Below the pieces are notes generated by a model. That model was not told the DNA's origin. It saw only the letters and a program-made list of their open reading frames with translations, and searched no databases. Of a stretch of 64,000 nucleotides of DNA, positions 1 to 8,720 are shown in pieces. The position numbers were made by a program, and so were the translations under genes. Every line of letters begins with the position of its first letter. The stretch's first letter is position 1. The stretch covers positions 4,396,501 to 4,460,500 of the forward strand of contig NZ_CP009920.1 of the NCBI RefSeq assembly GCF_000832985.1. The letters are read 5' to 3'. The DNA is from Priestia megaterium NBRC 15308 = ATCC 14581. GTDB taxonomy: Bacteria; Bacillota; Bacilli; Bacillales; Bacillaceae_H.

Positions 1-732
1 ATAAACCTGTCCACTTTTACGATTTTCTTTCTCTTTGAAATTGAAACTAGCTTCAAAATCAAATCCTTTTCTTATGCCCCCAGGGAAATTGATTGTGAAG
101 GCATTCATAACCTCTGTATTATTTAATGTAAGTGCATTTTCCGAAAAACCAGAGTTGTACATAGGTGCATTTAATGCTTTGAATTCTCCTTCTGTTTGAT
201 CAAGATTGGTAGCAGCCACAATAGTTCCACTTGGTTCGAAGAAGCGTTTTGCTCTTATTACATAATAAAAAGAGTTAAAATTCTCATGTGTTACATAAGC
301 TTGTAAATTATTGAAAGTGGGAATATCCTTCTTTTTCTTCTCCACTCCAGGAGAAACAATATCTTGTATTTGTCGAAGAGTAGTTTCGATACCGTTAGTA
401 CTCATATCTAAATAACTGAGAGCAGAAATGATTTTTGGTACATTTATATCTTCTGCTCTTACAGGAATGAATTGTATACCTGCAGAACGTTCTTTTAATG
501 CATTTGTCCATTCTAGAGTGACCATCGGACTTTTTAAGCTGTTTTCAGTAATAAAGTAGAAGAAAAATTGGCATCTTTCTAGTCCTTCATTCATTCTTTC
601 GATAATGTTCTCACCAGGTTTAATTGACCAATCATCATAAAAAACATTATCCTCTCCATAAATTTCTTCTAGCTGATAAGCAATAGGACTAACGATTTCT
701 TTATCTTTGTGTTGATGACTTATAAAAATCAT
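1..732 (-). CDS. TIR-domain protein (3' end outside window)
   Basis: The minus-strand frame is open from the ATG at 732 to the window edge (244 codons, no stop), so the C-terminus is missing. The ATG follows an AAAGGGGGAA ribosome site. Residues 1-120 form a bacterial TIR domain: it opens MIFISHQHKDKEIV, has the box-2-like segment VFYDDWSIKPGENI (30-43), and carries a glutamate at residue 74 (SPMVTLEW) where TIR NADases place the catalytic Glu. After about residue 125 comes a region rich in predicted beta strands that I do not recognise. TIR proteins of this type commonly degrade NAD+ or make signal nucleotides in anti-phage defence; that role here is inference. No ThsA-like partner is visible inside the window. 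Confidence 0.85.
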   Translation of the reverse strand, partial: MIFISHQHKDKEIVSPIAYQLEEIYGEDNVFYDDWSIKPGENIIERMNEGLERCQFFFYFITENSLKSPMVTLEWTNALKERSAGIQFIPVRAEDINVPKIISALSYLDMSTNGIETTLRQIQDIVSPGVEKKKKDIPTFNNLQAYVTHENFNSFYYVIRAKRFFEPSGTIVAATNLDQTEGEFKALNAPMYNSGFSENALTLNNTEVMNAFTINFPGGIRKGFDFEASFNFKEKENRKSGQVY

Positions 733-943
733 TAGACGTTCCCCCTTTTATTATTTTTTTCAGAATATAATCTGAATATCGATAAGTATAGCACTTTATT
801 TGTAAAATAATAGATTAAAAGCATTTCTATTCCTTAAAAGATAAATTTATCATTTAAATAATGAATTTTTTGCTTATTTGATTGCGGGCTTCTTTTGTTA
901 TTTAAATATTGCTATGATAATTGAAGAATGTGAGGTATCAACG

Positions 944-1126
944 ATGGAAAATCAAGAAGATAAATACGCAAATATAGATGTAACAAAAGTTTATGAATAC
1001 ACTGATCTACCAGACAAAATTTCAGGTCGCTGCGATAATTGTGGTGGAGTGAAATTTAAAAGTAGTGTAGGTGGCGGCAAGTTTCTACGCGAATGTACGA
1101 ATTGTGGGATGAAGAAGAATATATAA
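944..1126 (+). CDS. Small zinc-ribbon protein
   Basis: A 60-residue protein starting at the ATG at 944, which has GTGAGGT eight bases upstream; a longer in-frame extension to 878 lacks a ribosome site. Two CxxC knuckles (RCDNCGG and ECTNCGM) separated by about 20 residues form a treble-clef or zinc-ribbon fold in the C-terminal half. The N-terminal half is acidic. It is divergent from the TIR gene and convergent with the lipoprotein gene. Function is unknown; nucleic-acid or protein binding is the usual role of such ribbons. Confidence 0.7.
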   Translation: MENQEDKYANIDVTKVYEYTDLPDKISGRCDNCGGVKFKSSVGGGKFLRECTNCGMKKNI

Positions 1127-1128
1127 AT

Positions 1129-1166
1129 AAAGCCCATTGTCTACTATTAGGCAACGGGCTTTTTTA
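1129..1166. terminator. Terminator between convergent genes
   Basis: A 15-bp stem (AAAGCCCATTGTCTA against TAGGCAACGGGCTTT, with one A:C mismatch and one T:G wobble) is followed by a T-rich tract. It lies just after the zinc-ribbon gene and overlaps the end of the opposing lipoprotein gene, so it can serve both. Confidence 0.75.
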
Positions 1167-1168
1167 TT

Positions 1169-1969
1169 TTATTCAGTCACTTCACCGTCTCCACCTTCAC
1201 CAGCTACGCCTTCTTTTTGGTCATATGAAGGATACATATATGCTAACACCTCATAATCAAATTGATCTGGCACTTTGTCAGCAGGGATCTTATCGCTAAA
1301 TGTTTCAAAACCTACTGATGCACCCGCATTTAATGGTGAATCTACTTGGCCATATGTAGTTCCAATGAATTTTCCATCTTTTGAGTAAAGAGCTGCTGCA
1401 ACGGTAATATAATCTGTTTGTTTCTTAGATGTATTCTTTACTTTTCCGTTTACATACATTGTACCATCATATTTACCTGAATCACCTTCAATTGGTAACT
1501 CTTTCACTGTATCATTTGTATAAATAGGAGTTACATTTAATTCTGCTTTTCCAAATTGCTCAACTGGTATATCAAGATCAGTATCAGCAGAAAGATACGT
1601 TTTTTGACCAGGTTTTAAAATTTGTGGAGATGTCCAAATAGAAGAAGATTCTTCTGTTGCAAGGACTGTTCCCTTTTTATCTAAAAATGTTACGGTCATT
1701 TCTGTAATATCTACTGGAACCTTACTTTTGTTTTGAACAACAGCAAAATAGCTTGCCGTAGTAGTTTCCGCATATGGATCAGTAAAAACATAACTTACTT
1801 GATCTACAATCTTTGCCTTTAATTCCTCTTGTGGTTGGCTGCTATTTGCACCTTCTCCTGTTGTTCCCTTTGTCTCTTCTTGGGCTTGATTTGTTGTGCT
1901 TATTTTTTCATTTCCACAGCCAGCTAATAACATCCCAAATGCTAATAAAGTTAAACCAAAAGATTTTTT
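1169..1969 (-). CDS. Lipoprotein with FxLYD-like repeats
   Basis: A 266-residue secreted lipoprotein. I start it at the ATG at 1969, which has AAAGGAG upstream; an extension to 2011 has none. The signal peptide MKKSFGLTLLAFGMLLAGC ends in a clear lipobox (LAGC), followed by a Ser/Thr/Gln/Glu-rich linker. The remainder contains two related beta-sandwich units with motifs like VDITEMTVTFLDKKG and KQTDYITVAAALYSKDG, matching the pattern of FxLYD domains in Bacillus extracytoplasmic proteins. The ligand is unknown. It ends at a shared terminator with the small zinc-ribbon gene. Confidence 0.75.
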   Translation of the reverse strand, partial: KKSFGLTLLAFGMLLAGCGNEKISTTNQAQEETKGTTGEGANSSQPQEELKAKIVDQVSYVFTDPYAETTTASYFAVVQNKSKVPVDITEMTVTFLDKKGTVLATEESSSIWTSPQILKPGQKTYLSADTDLDIPVEQFGKAELNVTPIYTNDTVKELPIEGDSGKYDGTMYVNGKVKNTSKKQTDYITVAAALYSKDGKFIGTTYGQVDSPLNAGASVGFETFSDKIPADKVPDQFDYEVLAYMYPSYDQKEGVAGEGGDGEVTE

Positions 1970-2530
1970 CATAATAACGGCTCCTTTAGTTAGATTTTCC
2001 TGCATTGACAACTAATATTATAAACCTACTAAAAGAACATTCAAGAAGTAGCATGTATTATGCGGATAATAAGGTTGGATATGTTTATTGTATTTAAAAA
2101 GGCCCCATCTTATCATACAAAATGCTTTTTTGATATTAATAAGCTACATGTTTTTCTTTTTTTAAGTTTTCTTGATGTTTTAAAGAAAGGGAAGCCCCTA
2201 ATAATGTATGGTCCAAATATAAAAAAACAACTTTACAATCTAAAAAAATGAACTAAAGACCTATGAGTAAGTAGGTCTTTAGTTCATTTTTTTTACATTT
2301 ATAAGAAGACAAAAAGGAGTAAATGCTAGTAATTTCCTGTCTTTTTTTGTAGAATAAAAAAAGATAGGAAGCTGGTCCCATCTCTAATCAAGTTTTATTT
2401 ATAATTGACTATAATAAATATATAATAAAAGTCCTATTGTGTCTATCTATATGAATCTCTATCCTATGTATAATAGACAGGTAGTTTTTGGTTTTTGAAG
2501 GATGAGCCTCTAGAAAAAAGGGGGGCGTTT
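1970..2530. other. Gene-poor AT-rich spacer
   Basis: Between two divergent genes. It holds one strong hairpin terminator (2250-2294) and otherwise AT-rich sequence. A 63-codon frame at 2060-2251 has no convincing ribosome site and an unremarkable composition, so I do not call it. It may be the remains of a gene that the terminator once served. Confidence 0.5.
2250..2294. terminator. Perfect bidirectional terminator
   Basis: A perfect 14-bp inverted repeat (GAACTAAAGACCTA / TAGGTCTTTAGTTC) has T-runs on both sides when each strand is read. No confident gene lies directly upstream on the plus strand. Confidence 0.8.
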
Positions 2531-3466
2531 ATGAATAGCTTGCAATTTCAAAAAGTTGTTGCTAGAGATAGAGTGATACATGAAGTTGAGAAGTTAGATG
2601 TTGAATGCAAGAAGAACGATAGCATGGATACAATTTTCAAGATTCTAATGGAAGAAAATTCGAAAGTAGCAGAAGAGATTTTTGAAGAGTATAAGCTTGC
2701 AGGTAAAACATCTCTAAATGTGTTTGAAGTCACTGATTATCCACAACATTTAAACAGTAAGAAAAGCCTGACAGCACATATACAAAAAAAGTTGGGCATT
2801 CAAACAAAAGTGTTAGATGTAAAATTAAATCCTCAGCTGACTCCAGAACCTCAGATATATCATGTTGAGGAAATAGAAGAAGGGCTTCGTATAATTTGGG
2901 TATCCGGTGAGGAAAAAACATATGAGAATTACTATGAGTATACCACTATAGTTAGGCCGAAGTATGTAGTCTCCATTATCCGTTTGGGATCACCGGTATT
3001 CATCGAGGTAAGAGCGGGTTATACTGATTCACTTGCTTACTTTAATTTATTTAAGATACTCCTATCTTCCGATAATAGACCTTTAGATATCAATCATTTA
3101 CCTTTAACGAAGGTTACGGAAAAAGAAGCAGAAGAGATTGCTGAAAAATTAAAAGCAGGTCTACTAGAAGGTGAACATTTAGGTAGTAATGGGATAGGTA
3201 AATATTCTATTTCTGCAGATAGAGACACAAAGGATTTGAGACAGGTAGACGAATACACACAAAATTACAGTGGGAAAAAATATTTGGCTCAGACCTTAAA
3301 TGTTTATTATGAAGACATGGATTCTGGTTACAAAACATATGTTAAGTTTAGGCTAAGTATGAACGGTGGTTTTCAGTTTAAAACCAAAGTTAGTGAAAAA
3401 ATTATTAAAAGGATTTTTGATGTGTTTACCGAAGTAAGATACAAACAACAAGCTAGTGGAGAGTGA
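2531..3466 (+). CDS. Unrecognised protein, first gene of a two-gene module
   Basis: A 311-residue soluble protein, started at the ATG at 2531 because AGGGGGG lies about seven bases upstream. It has no signal peptide, membrane segment or catalytic motif that I recognise. The N-terminal ~70 residues are helical and charged; a middle region (about 110-190) is beta-rich with IVRPKYVVSIIRLGS; the C-terminal third mixes helices and strands (GYKTYVKFRLSMNGGFQFK). The next gene starts 21 bases downstream with its own ribosome site, so the two are probably co-transcribed. The location beside a TIR gene suggests, but does not show, a defence role. Confidence 0.65.
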   Translation: MNSLQFQKVVARDRVIHEVEKLDVECKKNDSMDTIFKILMEENSKVAEEIFEEYKLAGKTSLNVFEVTDYPQHLNSKKSLTAHIQKKLGIQTKVLDVKLNPQLTPEPQIYHVEEIEEGLRIIWVSGEEKTYENYYEYTTIVRPKYVVSIIRLGSPVFIEVRAGYTDSLAYFNLFKILLSSDNRPLDINHLPLTKVTEKEAEEIAEKLKAGLLEGEHLGSNGIGKYSISADRDTKDLRQVDEYTQNYSGKKYLAQTLNVYYEDMDSGYKTYVKFRLSMNGGFQFKTKVSEKIIKRIFDVFTEVRYKQQASGE

Positions 3467-3487
3467 ATTTCAAGAGGAGGGATTTGA

Positions 3488-4336
3488 ATGGGTATTAAGA
3501 CTACCGCAGTGAATATGGTGTTAGAAGAACTAGCTTATAAAGAAGAGCAACGTTTTAATGCTCATCAAATTGCCTTCTTATCTGGACAAAGAGATATAGA
3601 AGAAGTGAACGAATACCTTCTACATCTATCACAAGGGAAATTCGCAAGTCTAATAGCTAAAATAGAGGTACTTTGTGAAGAAAATGATCACCCTGATGCC
3701 AAATATAACCTTAATGAGCCTTTACCTTCACATGAGATTTGTTACATTTGCGGGGATGAATATGTTCCTACTATAGAAAGGTCTCACTTGGTTTTTTACT
3801 TTAAGGATAGTTATATACAGGAGGTAAAAAAAAAAGGGCCGGGTAGTCAAGATGATGATAAAGGTGTAGGGTTAGAGTTACCTGAAATGCGGGAATTTAT
3901 GTACATTCCAGACCTAATTCGCAAAGGAACTCTAGCTATAGAACCAGATTTTAAAGGAGGATTTTTAGTGACAGTTAACCATAATTACGGTAATACTCAC
4001 CAATATGGCGCAATTGATGCAAGAGGGAATAAAGGAAATATAGGACTTGGTGAGAATGTTACAATTACTCAAATACTCAATGAAAATACTGAGATTGCTA
4101 ATTTGACTAGAGAATTACTTAGTCAATTACAGAATGCAAATCTTCCAACCCAACAAAGGACAGAAATTATAGAGGTCGTTAATGCTGCAACAGAGGTCGC
4201 AAATGCAGAGGAACCGAACAAAACTATTTTAAAAAGTCTTGTGCAAAGTGGCAAGGGGCTAATTGCTGCCGCAACAACTTCAACAGCATTAATTGAAGCA
4301 TATAATCAATGGTCTACATTCATTGGGTCCATGTAG
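3488..4336 (+). CDS. Unrecognised protein with CxxC knuckle and effector-like C-terminus
   Basis: A 282-residue protein with AGAGGAGGG before its ATG. Residues 1-70 look like a helical, winged-helix-sized domain. Residues ~80-110 contain EICYICGDEYVP and a nearby SH, a possible partial zinc site. Residues ~165-200 include a Gly/Asn-rich strand repeat (GNKGNIGLGENVTITQI). The end is a helical module (about 200-260) with EEPNKTILKSL followed by an Ala/Gly/Thr-rich hydrophobic segment (LIAAATTSTALIEAY). That tail resembles C-termini I associate with prokaryotic conflict proteins, where a short hydrophobic segment follows a helical pair; this is pattern memory, not a search. It forms an operon with the preceding gene. 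Confidence 0.65.
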   Translation: MGIKTTAVNMVLEELAYKEEQRFNAHQIAFLSGQRDIEEVNEYLLHLSQGKFASLIAKIEVLCEENDHPDAKYNLNEPLPSHEICYICGDEYVPTIERSHLVFYFKDSYIQEVKKKGPGSQDDDKGVGLELPEMREFMYIPDLIRKGTLAIEPDFKGGFLVTVNHNYGNTHQYGAIDARGNKGNIGLGENVTITQILNENTEIANLTRELLSQLQNANLPTQQRTEIIEVVNAATEVANAEEPNKTILKSLVQSGKGLIAAATTSTALIEAYNQWSTFIGSM

Positions 4337-4345
4337 AAGAAAAGT

Positions 4346-4379
4346 GTTCGCTACTTATTAAAGTTAGCGGGCTTTTTTA
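4346..4379 (+). terminator. Terminator of the two-gene module
   Basis: GTTCGCTA pairs with TAGCGGGC (two G:T wobbles), followed by six Ts. It lies directly after the stop codon at 4336. Confidence 0.75.
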
Positions 4380-4599
4380 TATGTGGGCAAATGTGTTATT
4401 AACTGGAATATGAGGTATCAGACTTAATAAGAATATAAATTTGTAGATGTATATGCTCATATAACAAAATAAAAATGTTTATTTTATGTATTTTCTTTTT
4501 TATAAATATATAAATTTTGAAGGTGCGTATTTAGAAAGGATATGTAAGTTACTCTGAAGAAGTGATATAATGACCCACTACATTGGATGGAGGTACTTT

Positions 4600-5383
4600 A
4601 TGAATACAGCCACTTGGTTTACCGTTCAAAGAATTGATGAAACGACATATGCAATTAGTGAATACGGACATTGGGAAAAAGTGCATTCATTCTTGTTAGT
4701 AGGAGAGAAAAAAGCGGTTCTTGTTGATACTGGTCTTGGGATAGACAATATTAAAAGAATCACAGATCAACTAACTCACTTACCTGTTGAAGTTATTACT
4801 ACTCACGTTCATGTTGATCACATTGGAAGTCATGGAGAATTCGAAAAAATCTTTGTTCATGAAGGAGATAAAGAATGGCTAGTTAATAGAATTGAAGGAT
4901 TATCTATTGAACAAATAAGAAAAGATATAAATAGGGAAATTACACTACCTAAGCCTGCAACATTTAACCCCGATACATACCATCCTTTCCAAGGAGAACC
5001 AACAGGTTTGTTAGAAGACGAGGATAATTATACATTTAGGGAATCGGGAATTGATTATTTACCATACTCCCGGCCACTCTCCAGGACATATATGTATTTA
5101 TGATGCTACCAATGGTTATTTATTCACAGGCGATTTGCTTTATGCTCAAACACCTATCTATGCTTTTTATCCTTCTACTAACCCTGTGGATCTAGTAAAC
5201 TCATTAGAAAAAATATCAAATATAGAAAATATTAATGTTATTTCTGGCTCTCATAATACTTTAGGATTGCACCCTAAAATCTTAGAAGAAGTGAAATTTG
5301 CAGTTAAGTACTTAAAAGAACAAAAACTTACTAGGTTTGGGACAGGAATTCATAAATTTAAAGGGTTTAGTATTCAATTTTAA
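4600..5383 (+). pseudogene. MBL-fold metallo-hydrolase, frameshifted
   Basis: The first part (ATG at 4600, GGAGG upstream) encodes the N-terminal half of a metallo-beta-lactamase-fold hydrolase, including the zinc motif HVHVDHIG. Around 5015-5030 the reading frame shifts: the original frame drifts to an early stop at 5103, while the +1 frame encodes the expected continuation LGNRELIIYHTPGHSPGH, then TGDLLY and the C-terminal SGSHN, ending at 5383. Both halves are otherwise intact and collinear. A single-base indel explains this, so it is a recent pseudogene, a sequencing error, or, less likely, recoding. The substrate of the family is not predictable from sequence. Confidence 0.8.
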
Positions 5384-5506
5384 TTAATCTCAAAAGCTCC
5401 CATCTAGAGATAGATTTCAGTAATCTCGAGCAAAGTCTTTACAGTATTTATTATTAATTAGAGAAAGTAATATTTTTTTGAGATTATAAAGTTAGGGGGA
5501 ACTTCT

Positions 5507-6103
5507 TTGTATATTAGGGAATATCAACATAAAGATGAGAGTAGCTGGGTTCGTTGTAGGGTGTTATCTTTTTTAGATACAGCCTATTTTGATGATGTTC
5601 TTAAAGAGAAAAACAAATATAGAGGCTCTTCAATTGAATTAGTGGCAGTAGAAAACGAACAAATTATTGGTCTTATTGACATTGAATATGAAAATAAGGA
5701 AGGAACTATTTTCTCTAATAACGAACAGGGGTTGGGGGGGATGATATGGCATATTGCTGTGCATCCAGATTTTCGTAGATTAGGTATCGGTAGTAAGCTC
5801 CTCCATGTAGCCCAAGAGAAGCTTATTATACTAGGTATTAACTATCTTGAAGCATGGACTAGGGATGATGAGTGGGTCCATAAATGGTATAGGCAAAATG
5901 AATTTCGGGTTTGTGAATCTTATTTTCATGTGTTTATCGATACAAAAAAACAATTAAATGAAATAATTCATTGCTCTGCAGGAAATATATATCCTATTCA
6001 ATTGTTTGCTCATTATACAGGAACAAATAAAGAGCAAATAAAGCGAGACTACAAAAGAGTTCATGAGTGTTTTCGATATCAGAAAAACTTACAGATTAAA
6101 TAG
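5507..6103 (+). CDS. GNAT family N-acetyltransferase
   Basis: A 198-residue protein with a TTG start preceded by AGGGGGA. The acetyl-CoA binding motif A is visible as AVHPDFRRLGIGSKLL (R/Q-x-x-G-x-G/A pattern), preceded by the usual beta4 strand (MIWHIAVH). The C-terminal ~50 residues extend beyond the minimal GNAT fold. The acceptor is unknown. A second GNAT gene follows 22 bases later, and the pair probably forms an operon inside the accessory island. Confidence 0.85.
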   Translation: MYIREYQHKDESSWVRCRVLSFLDTAYFDDVLKEKNKYRGSSIELVAVENEQIIGLIDIEYENKEGTIFSNNEQGLGGMIWHIAVHPDFRRLGIGSKLLHVAQEKLIILGINYLEAWTRDDEWVHKWYRQNEFRVCESYFHVFIDTKKQLNEIIHCSAGNIYPIQLFAHYTGTNKEQIKRDYKRVHECFRYQKNLQIK

Positions 6104-6125
6104 AAACAAGAAGGAGGTTTATTAA

Positions 6126-7007
6126 GTGAAGAAAATGAGCTTTATAAAGGATTATAAAGACAACCATATCCTTCGAAAAAGCTACTGTGAACTTGCAAAT
6201 AATATATTTGGTATAGACTTTAATGAATATTACGAGAAAGGTTTCTGGAGCAATAAATATGTTCCTTTTTCCTATGTCTATGAAAATCAAGTAATAGCCA
6301 ATGTATCAGTTAATATTCTTGATCTAATTGTAAGGGGTGAAAAGAAGAAAGCTTTACAAATAGGGACAGTTATGACTGACCTAAATTATAGAAAGCAAGG
6401 GCTCGCGACGGATTTAATGAACAAAGTGTTAGATGATTATAGGGACAGTTATGACTTTATGTACTTATTCGCAAACAAAAACGTTTTAGATTTTTATCCC
6501 AAATTTGGATTTAGTGTAGTTGAGGAGAACGAATTTTATATAGACTTTTTCTTCAAGAAAAGTATATATGAAGTAATCCATAAACTAGACATTTCTAATA
6601 TTAATCACAGAAATTTTGTATACCAATTTGTATTGAAGAGATTACCTAATTCTAAAACGTTTAGCACACTAAATGCTGAAGGGATATTTATGTTTTATTG
6701 TTTGAATGTTTTCCAAAATAGTATTTACTATCTTGAAAAAGAAGATGTGATTATAGTATTTAAAAAAAATCAAGAACAGCTACATATTTTTGATATTGTT
6801 AGTAAGAAAGAGGTAGAGATTGAGAACATCCTGCACAAGATTGCAGACAGTTCTATTCAGAAGGTAATATTCCATTATACTCCAGAATATAAAGGAATCG
6901 TCTTACATAATAAGGTTTTTCATGGAAGTGAAATATTATTTGTGAAATCTTCTGATGACAATGAGTTTCCATTAGACTTTAGACACCCAATTATGTCTCA
7001 AGCATAG
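6126..7007 (+). CDS. GNAT family N-acetyltransferase with C-terminal extension
   Basis: A 293-residue protein with a GTG start and AAGGAGG eight bases upstream. The N-terminal GNAT domain shows IGTVMTDLNYRKQGLATDLM (residues ~77-96), the Q/R-x-x-G-x-A loop that binds acetyl-CoA, followed by LFANKNVLDFYPKFGF, typical of Eis-like acetyltransferases. The C-terminal ~130 residues have no recognisable family and may form the second half of an Eis-like substrate pocket. It is in an operon with the preceding GNAT. Confidence 0.8.
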   Translation: MKKMSFIKDYKDNHILRKSYCELANNIFGIDFNEYYEKGFWSNKYVPFSYVYENQVIANVSVNILDLIVRGEKKKALQIGTVMTDLNYRKQGLATDLMNKVLDDYRDSYDFMYLFANKNVLDFYPKFGFSVVEENEFYIDFFFKKSIYEVIHKLDISNINHRNFVYQFVLKRLPNSKTFSTLNAEGIFMFYCLNVFQNSIYYLEKEDVIIVFKKNQEQLHIFDIVSKKEVEIENILHKIADSSIQKVIFHYTPEYKGIVLHNKVFHGSEILFVKSSDDNEFPLDFRHPIMSQA

Positions 7008-7077
7008 GTTAATAATTATCTTTATTAAAAATTAAATACCATTCTAAATATACCTTTTATCTTAATGATGATAGGGA

Positions 7078-7106
7078 ATGGGGCAGAAATATTTTGCCCC
7101 ATTTTT
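7078..7106 (+). terminator. Terminator after GNAT pair
   Basis: ATGGGGCA / TGCCCCAT stem with a short loop, followed by TTTTT. Confidence 0.75.
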
Positions 7107-7201
7107 GCCCCACTTAATTTAATTTACAATGATATATTTTGAAAATTAGAATCTAATAAAAGTTAATTAAATAACTTTACAATAGCTGAATGACACATTA
7201 T

Positions 7202-7242
7202 AAAACCCACTTGTTTTTTTAAGAAAAAGATGGGGTTTTTTT
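7202..7242 (+). terminator. Possible terminator/hairpin before the hydrolase gene
   Basis: An imperfect AAAACCC / GGGGTTTT stem with a long A/T loop and a seven-T tail, just upstream of the ribosome site of the next gene. It could mark the right boundary of the accessory stretch or act as an attenuator. Confidence 0.45.
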
Positions 7243-7282
7243 ACGGAATTAAATGTTAGAATATTTAAAAAGGAGGAGTGAC

Positions 7283-7912
7283 ATGCACGTAGATCAAAAA
7301 AGTGTAAGCAACCAAACTAATAAGATTACCTATACACATATTAAAACAGGAGGGCCTCGCATTTGCTTTATGTTTTCAGGGCTAGGCTATACGTACGAAA
7401 AGCCGCTATTGTATTATGTAACGATGCTGATGCTAAAACACGGAATTGACGTTGTTCATATTCACTATACATATCCAAAAGAGCTCATGACAAAGTCTAC
7501 AGATGAGATTGCAGATGTTATGATGAAAGACATTGATCTCGTGCTGCAAGACGCTTTATCTCATAATGACTATAAAAATATCATATTTGCAGGAAAATCG
7601 CTGGGCACCATTCCGCTGATTCAGCGGGTTATGAAAGGTGAAGTCTACAAAGATGCAGTGATGCTTTTACTGACGCCGCTTTTAACCAGATCGGAACTGT
7701 TTAAAAGTTTACTAGAAAGCACTTATAAAGGTCTTCTTGTAATAGGAACTCGCGATCACTATTATACTAAAGAAGTTTATCAATTAAAAACAAACACAAT
7801 GAATGTTCAAGTGATTAAAAATGCCGATCATTCATTGGACGTTTTGTATAATCCTACGGAATCGTTAAAGGCGCTGGAAACCGTTTTGAATGGCATAGAA
7901 CAGCTTCTGTGA
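7283..7912 (+). CDS. Alpha/beta hydrolase
   Basis: A 209-residue protein, started at the ATG at 7283 behind AAAGGAGGAG. The nucleophile elbow is AGKSLGT (serine at the centre of GxSxG), an aspartate lies in GTRDHYY, and a histidine follows in NADHSLDV, giving the order Ser-Asp-His expected for the fold. It is short, close to the minimal hydrolase core. An AraC regulator and an EamA exporter follow on the same strand with short gaps, so they may act as a unit. Confidence 0.8.
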   Translation: MHVDQKSVSNQTNKITYTHIKTGGPRICFMFSGLGYTYEKPLLYYVTMLMLKHGIDVVHIHYTYPKELMTKSTDEIADVMMKDIDLVLQDALSHNDYKNIIFAGKSLGTIPLIQRVMKGEVYKDAVMLLLTPLLTRSELFKSLLESTYKGLLVIGTRDHYYTKEVYQLKTNTMNVQVIKNADHSLDVLYNPTESLKALETVLNGIEQLL

Positions 7913-7939
7913 GATAGGAAATAAGGAAAGGAGTACAAA

Positions 7940-8656
7940 ATGGATACGCTACGTGAAATTATTTGCGAAAAAAGAGCCTACAGCTATTCACCTCATACTC
8001 ATGATCATAACTACAGTCAGCTTTTGTTTCCGCTAGCAGGTGCTCTTGATATTCAAGCAAGTGAGCAGCACTTAACGCTGCAAGAAGGATGCTTTTACAT
8101 TCCACCTCGTCAGCTTCATACGTATCAAGCTAAAAATACAAATGAATGTCTGGTCGTTGATATTCCCTTGAAATTTACAGAAAGTGCGCATCTTGCTCAA
8201 CAAGCCGCTTTTATTCAATGGGATTCAACATGGAAAGCAATTCGCTACCTTTTACTTGATGGGCTTCAAAAAAGCACTGACAGAGGGGCGCTTGAAGATT
8301 TAGTCCGTTACGTTCAGCATTATTTGCCAAAGAAACAAACGTTTAAATCCATTGATTATCTTCATGCTAACTTTAATCAAGAGCTAAACATAGAAAGTCT
8401 TGCCAAGATGGAAAATTACCATCCTGCCTATTTTTCTGCTTGGTTTAAACAAAAAACGAGCTATTCGCCTCAAAGCTATGTAGCGCGTATACGTTTAAAT
8501 AAAGCAAAAGAATTGTTAAAAGAGAGCAGCTATTCGATAACGTATATTGCGCACGAAGTCGGCTATCACAGCTTGTCTTCATTCACTAAATGGTTTGCAA
8601 AACAAGAAGGAGTCTCACCCACGCAATATCGAAGTATCTTAAAAACAGACAAATAA
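7940..8656 (+). CDS. AraC-family regulator with cupin sensor
   Basis: A 238-residue transcriptional regulator. The N-terminal half is a cupin-like sensor (SPHTHDHNYSQLLFPLAG, then QLHTYQAKN). The C-terminal ~100 residues hold two AraC helix-turn-helix motifs (LNIESLAKMENYHPAYFSAW and SITYIAHEVGYHSLSSFTKW), ending FAKQEGVSPTQYR, the family's usual close. The gap to the downstream exporter gene suggests it controls that gene. AAGGAG precedes the ATG. Confidence 0.9.
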   Translation: MDTLREIICEKRAYSYSPHTHDHNYSQLLFPLAGALDIQASEQHLTLQEGCFYIPPRQLHTYQAKNTNECLVVDIPLKFTESAHLAQQAAFIQWDSTWKAIRYLLLDGLQKSTDRGALEDLVRYVQHYLPKKQTFKSIDYLHANFNQELNIESLAKMENYHPAYFSAWFKQKTSYSPQSYVARIRLNKAKELLKESSYSITYIAHEVGYHSLSSFTKWFAKQEGVSPTQYRSILKTDK

Positions 8657-8720
8657 TATCATAAAAGCGGAAAAACTTTTTTCTTTCTTTTAGCTATGAT
8701 AAAAGAAAGGAGATGGAAAT

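Noticed and set aside
2060-2251. 63-codon plus-strand frame ending at a terminator
   Set aside because: No ribosome site and no protein-like features; possibly a relic but not supportable.
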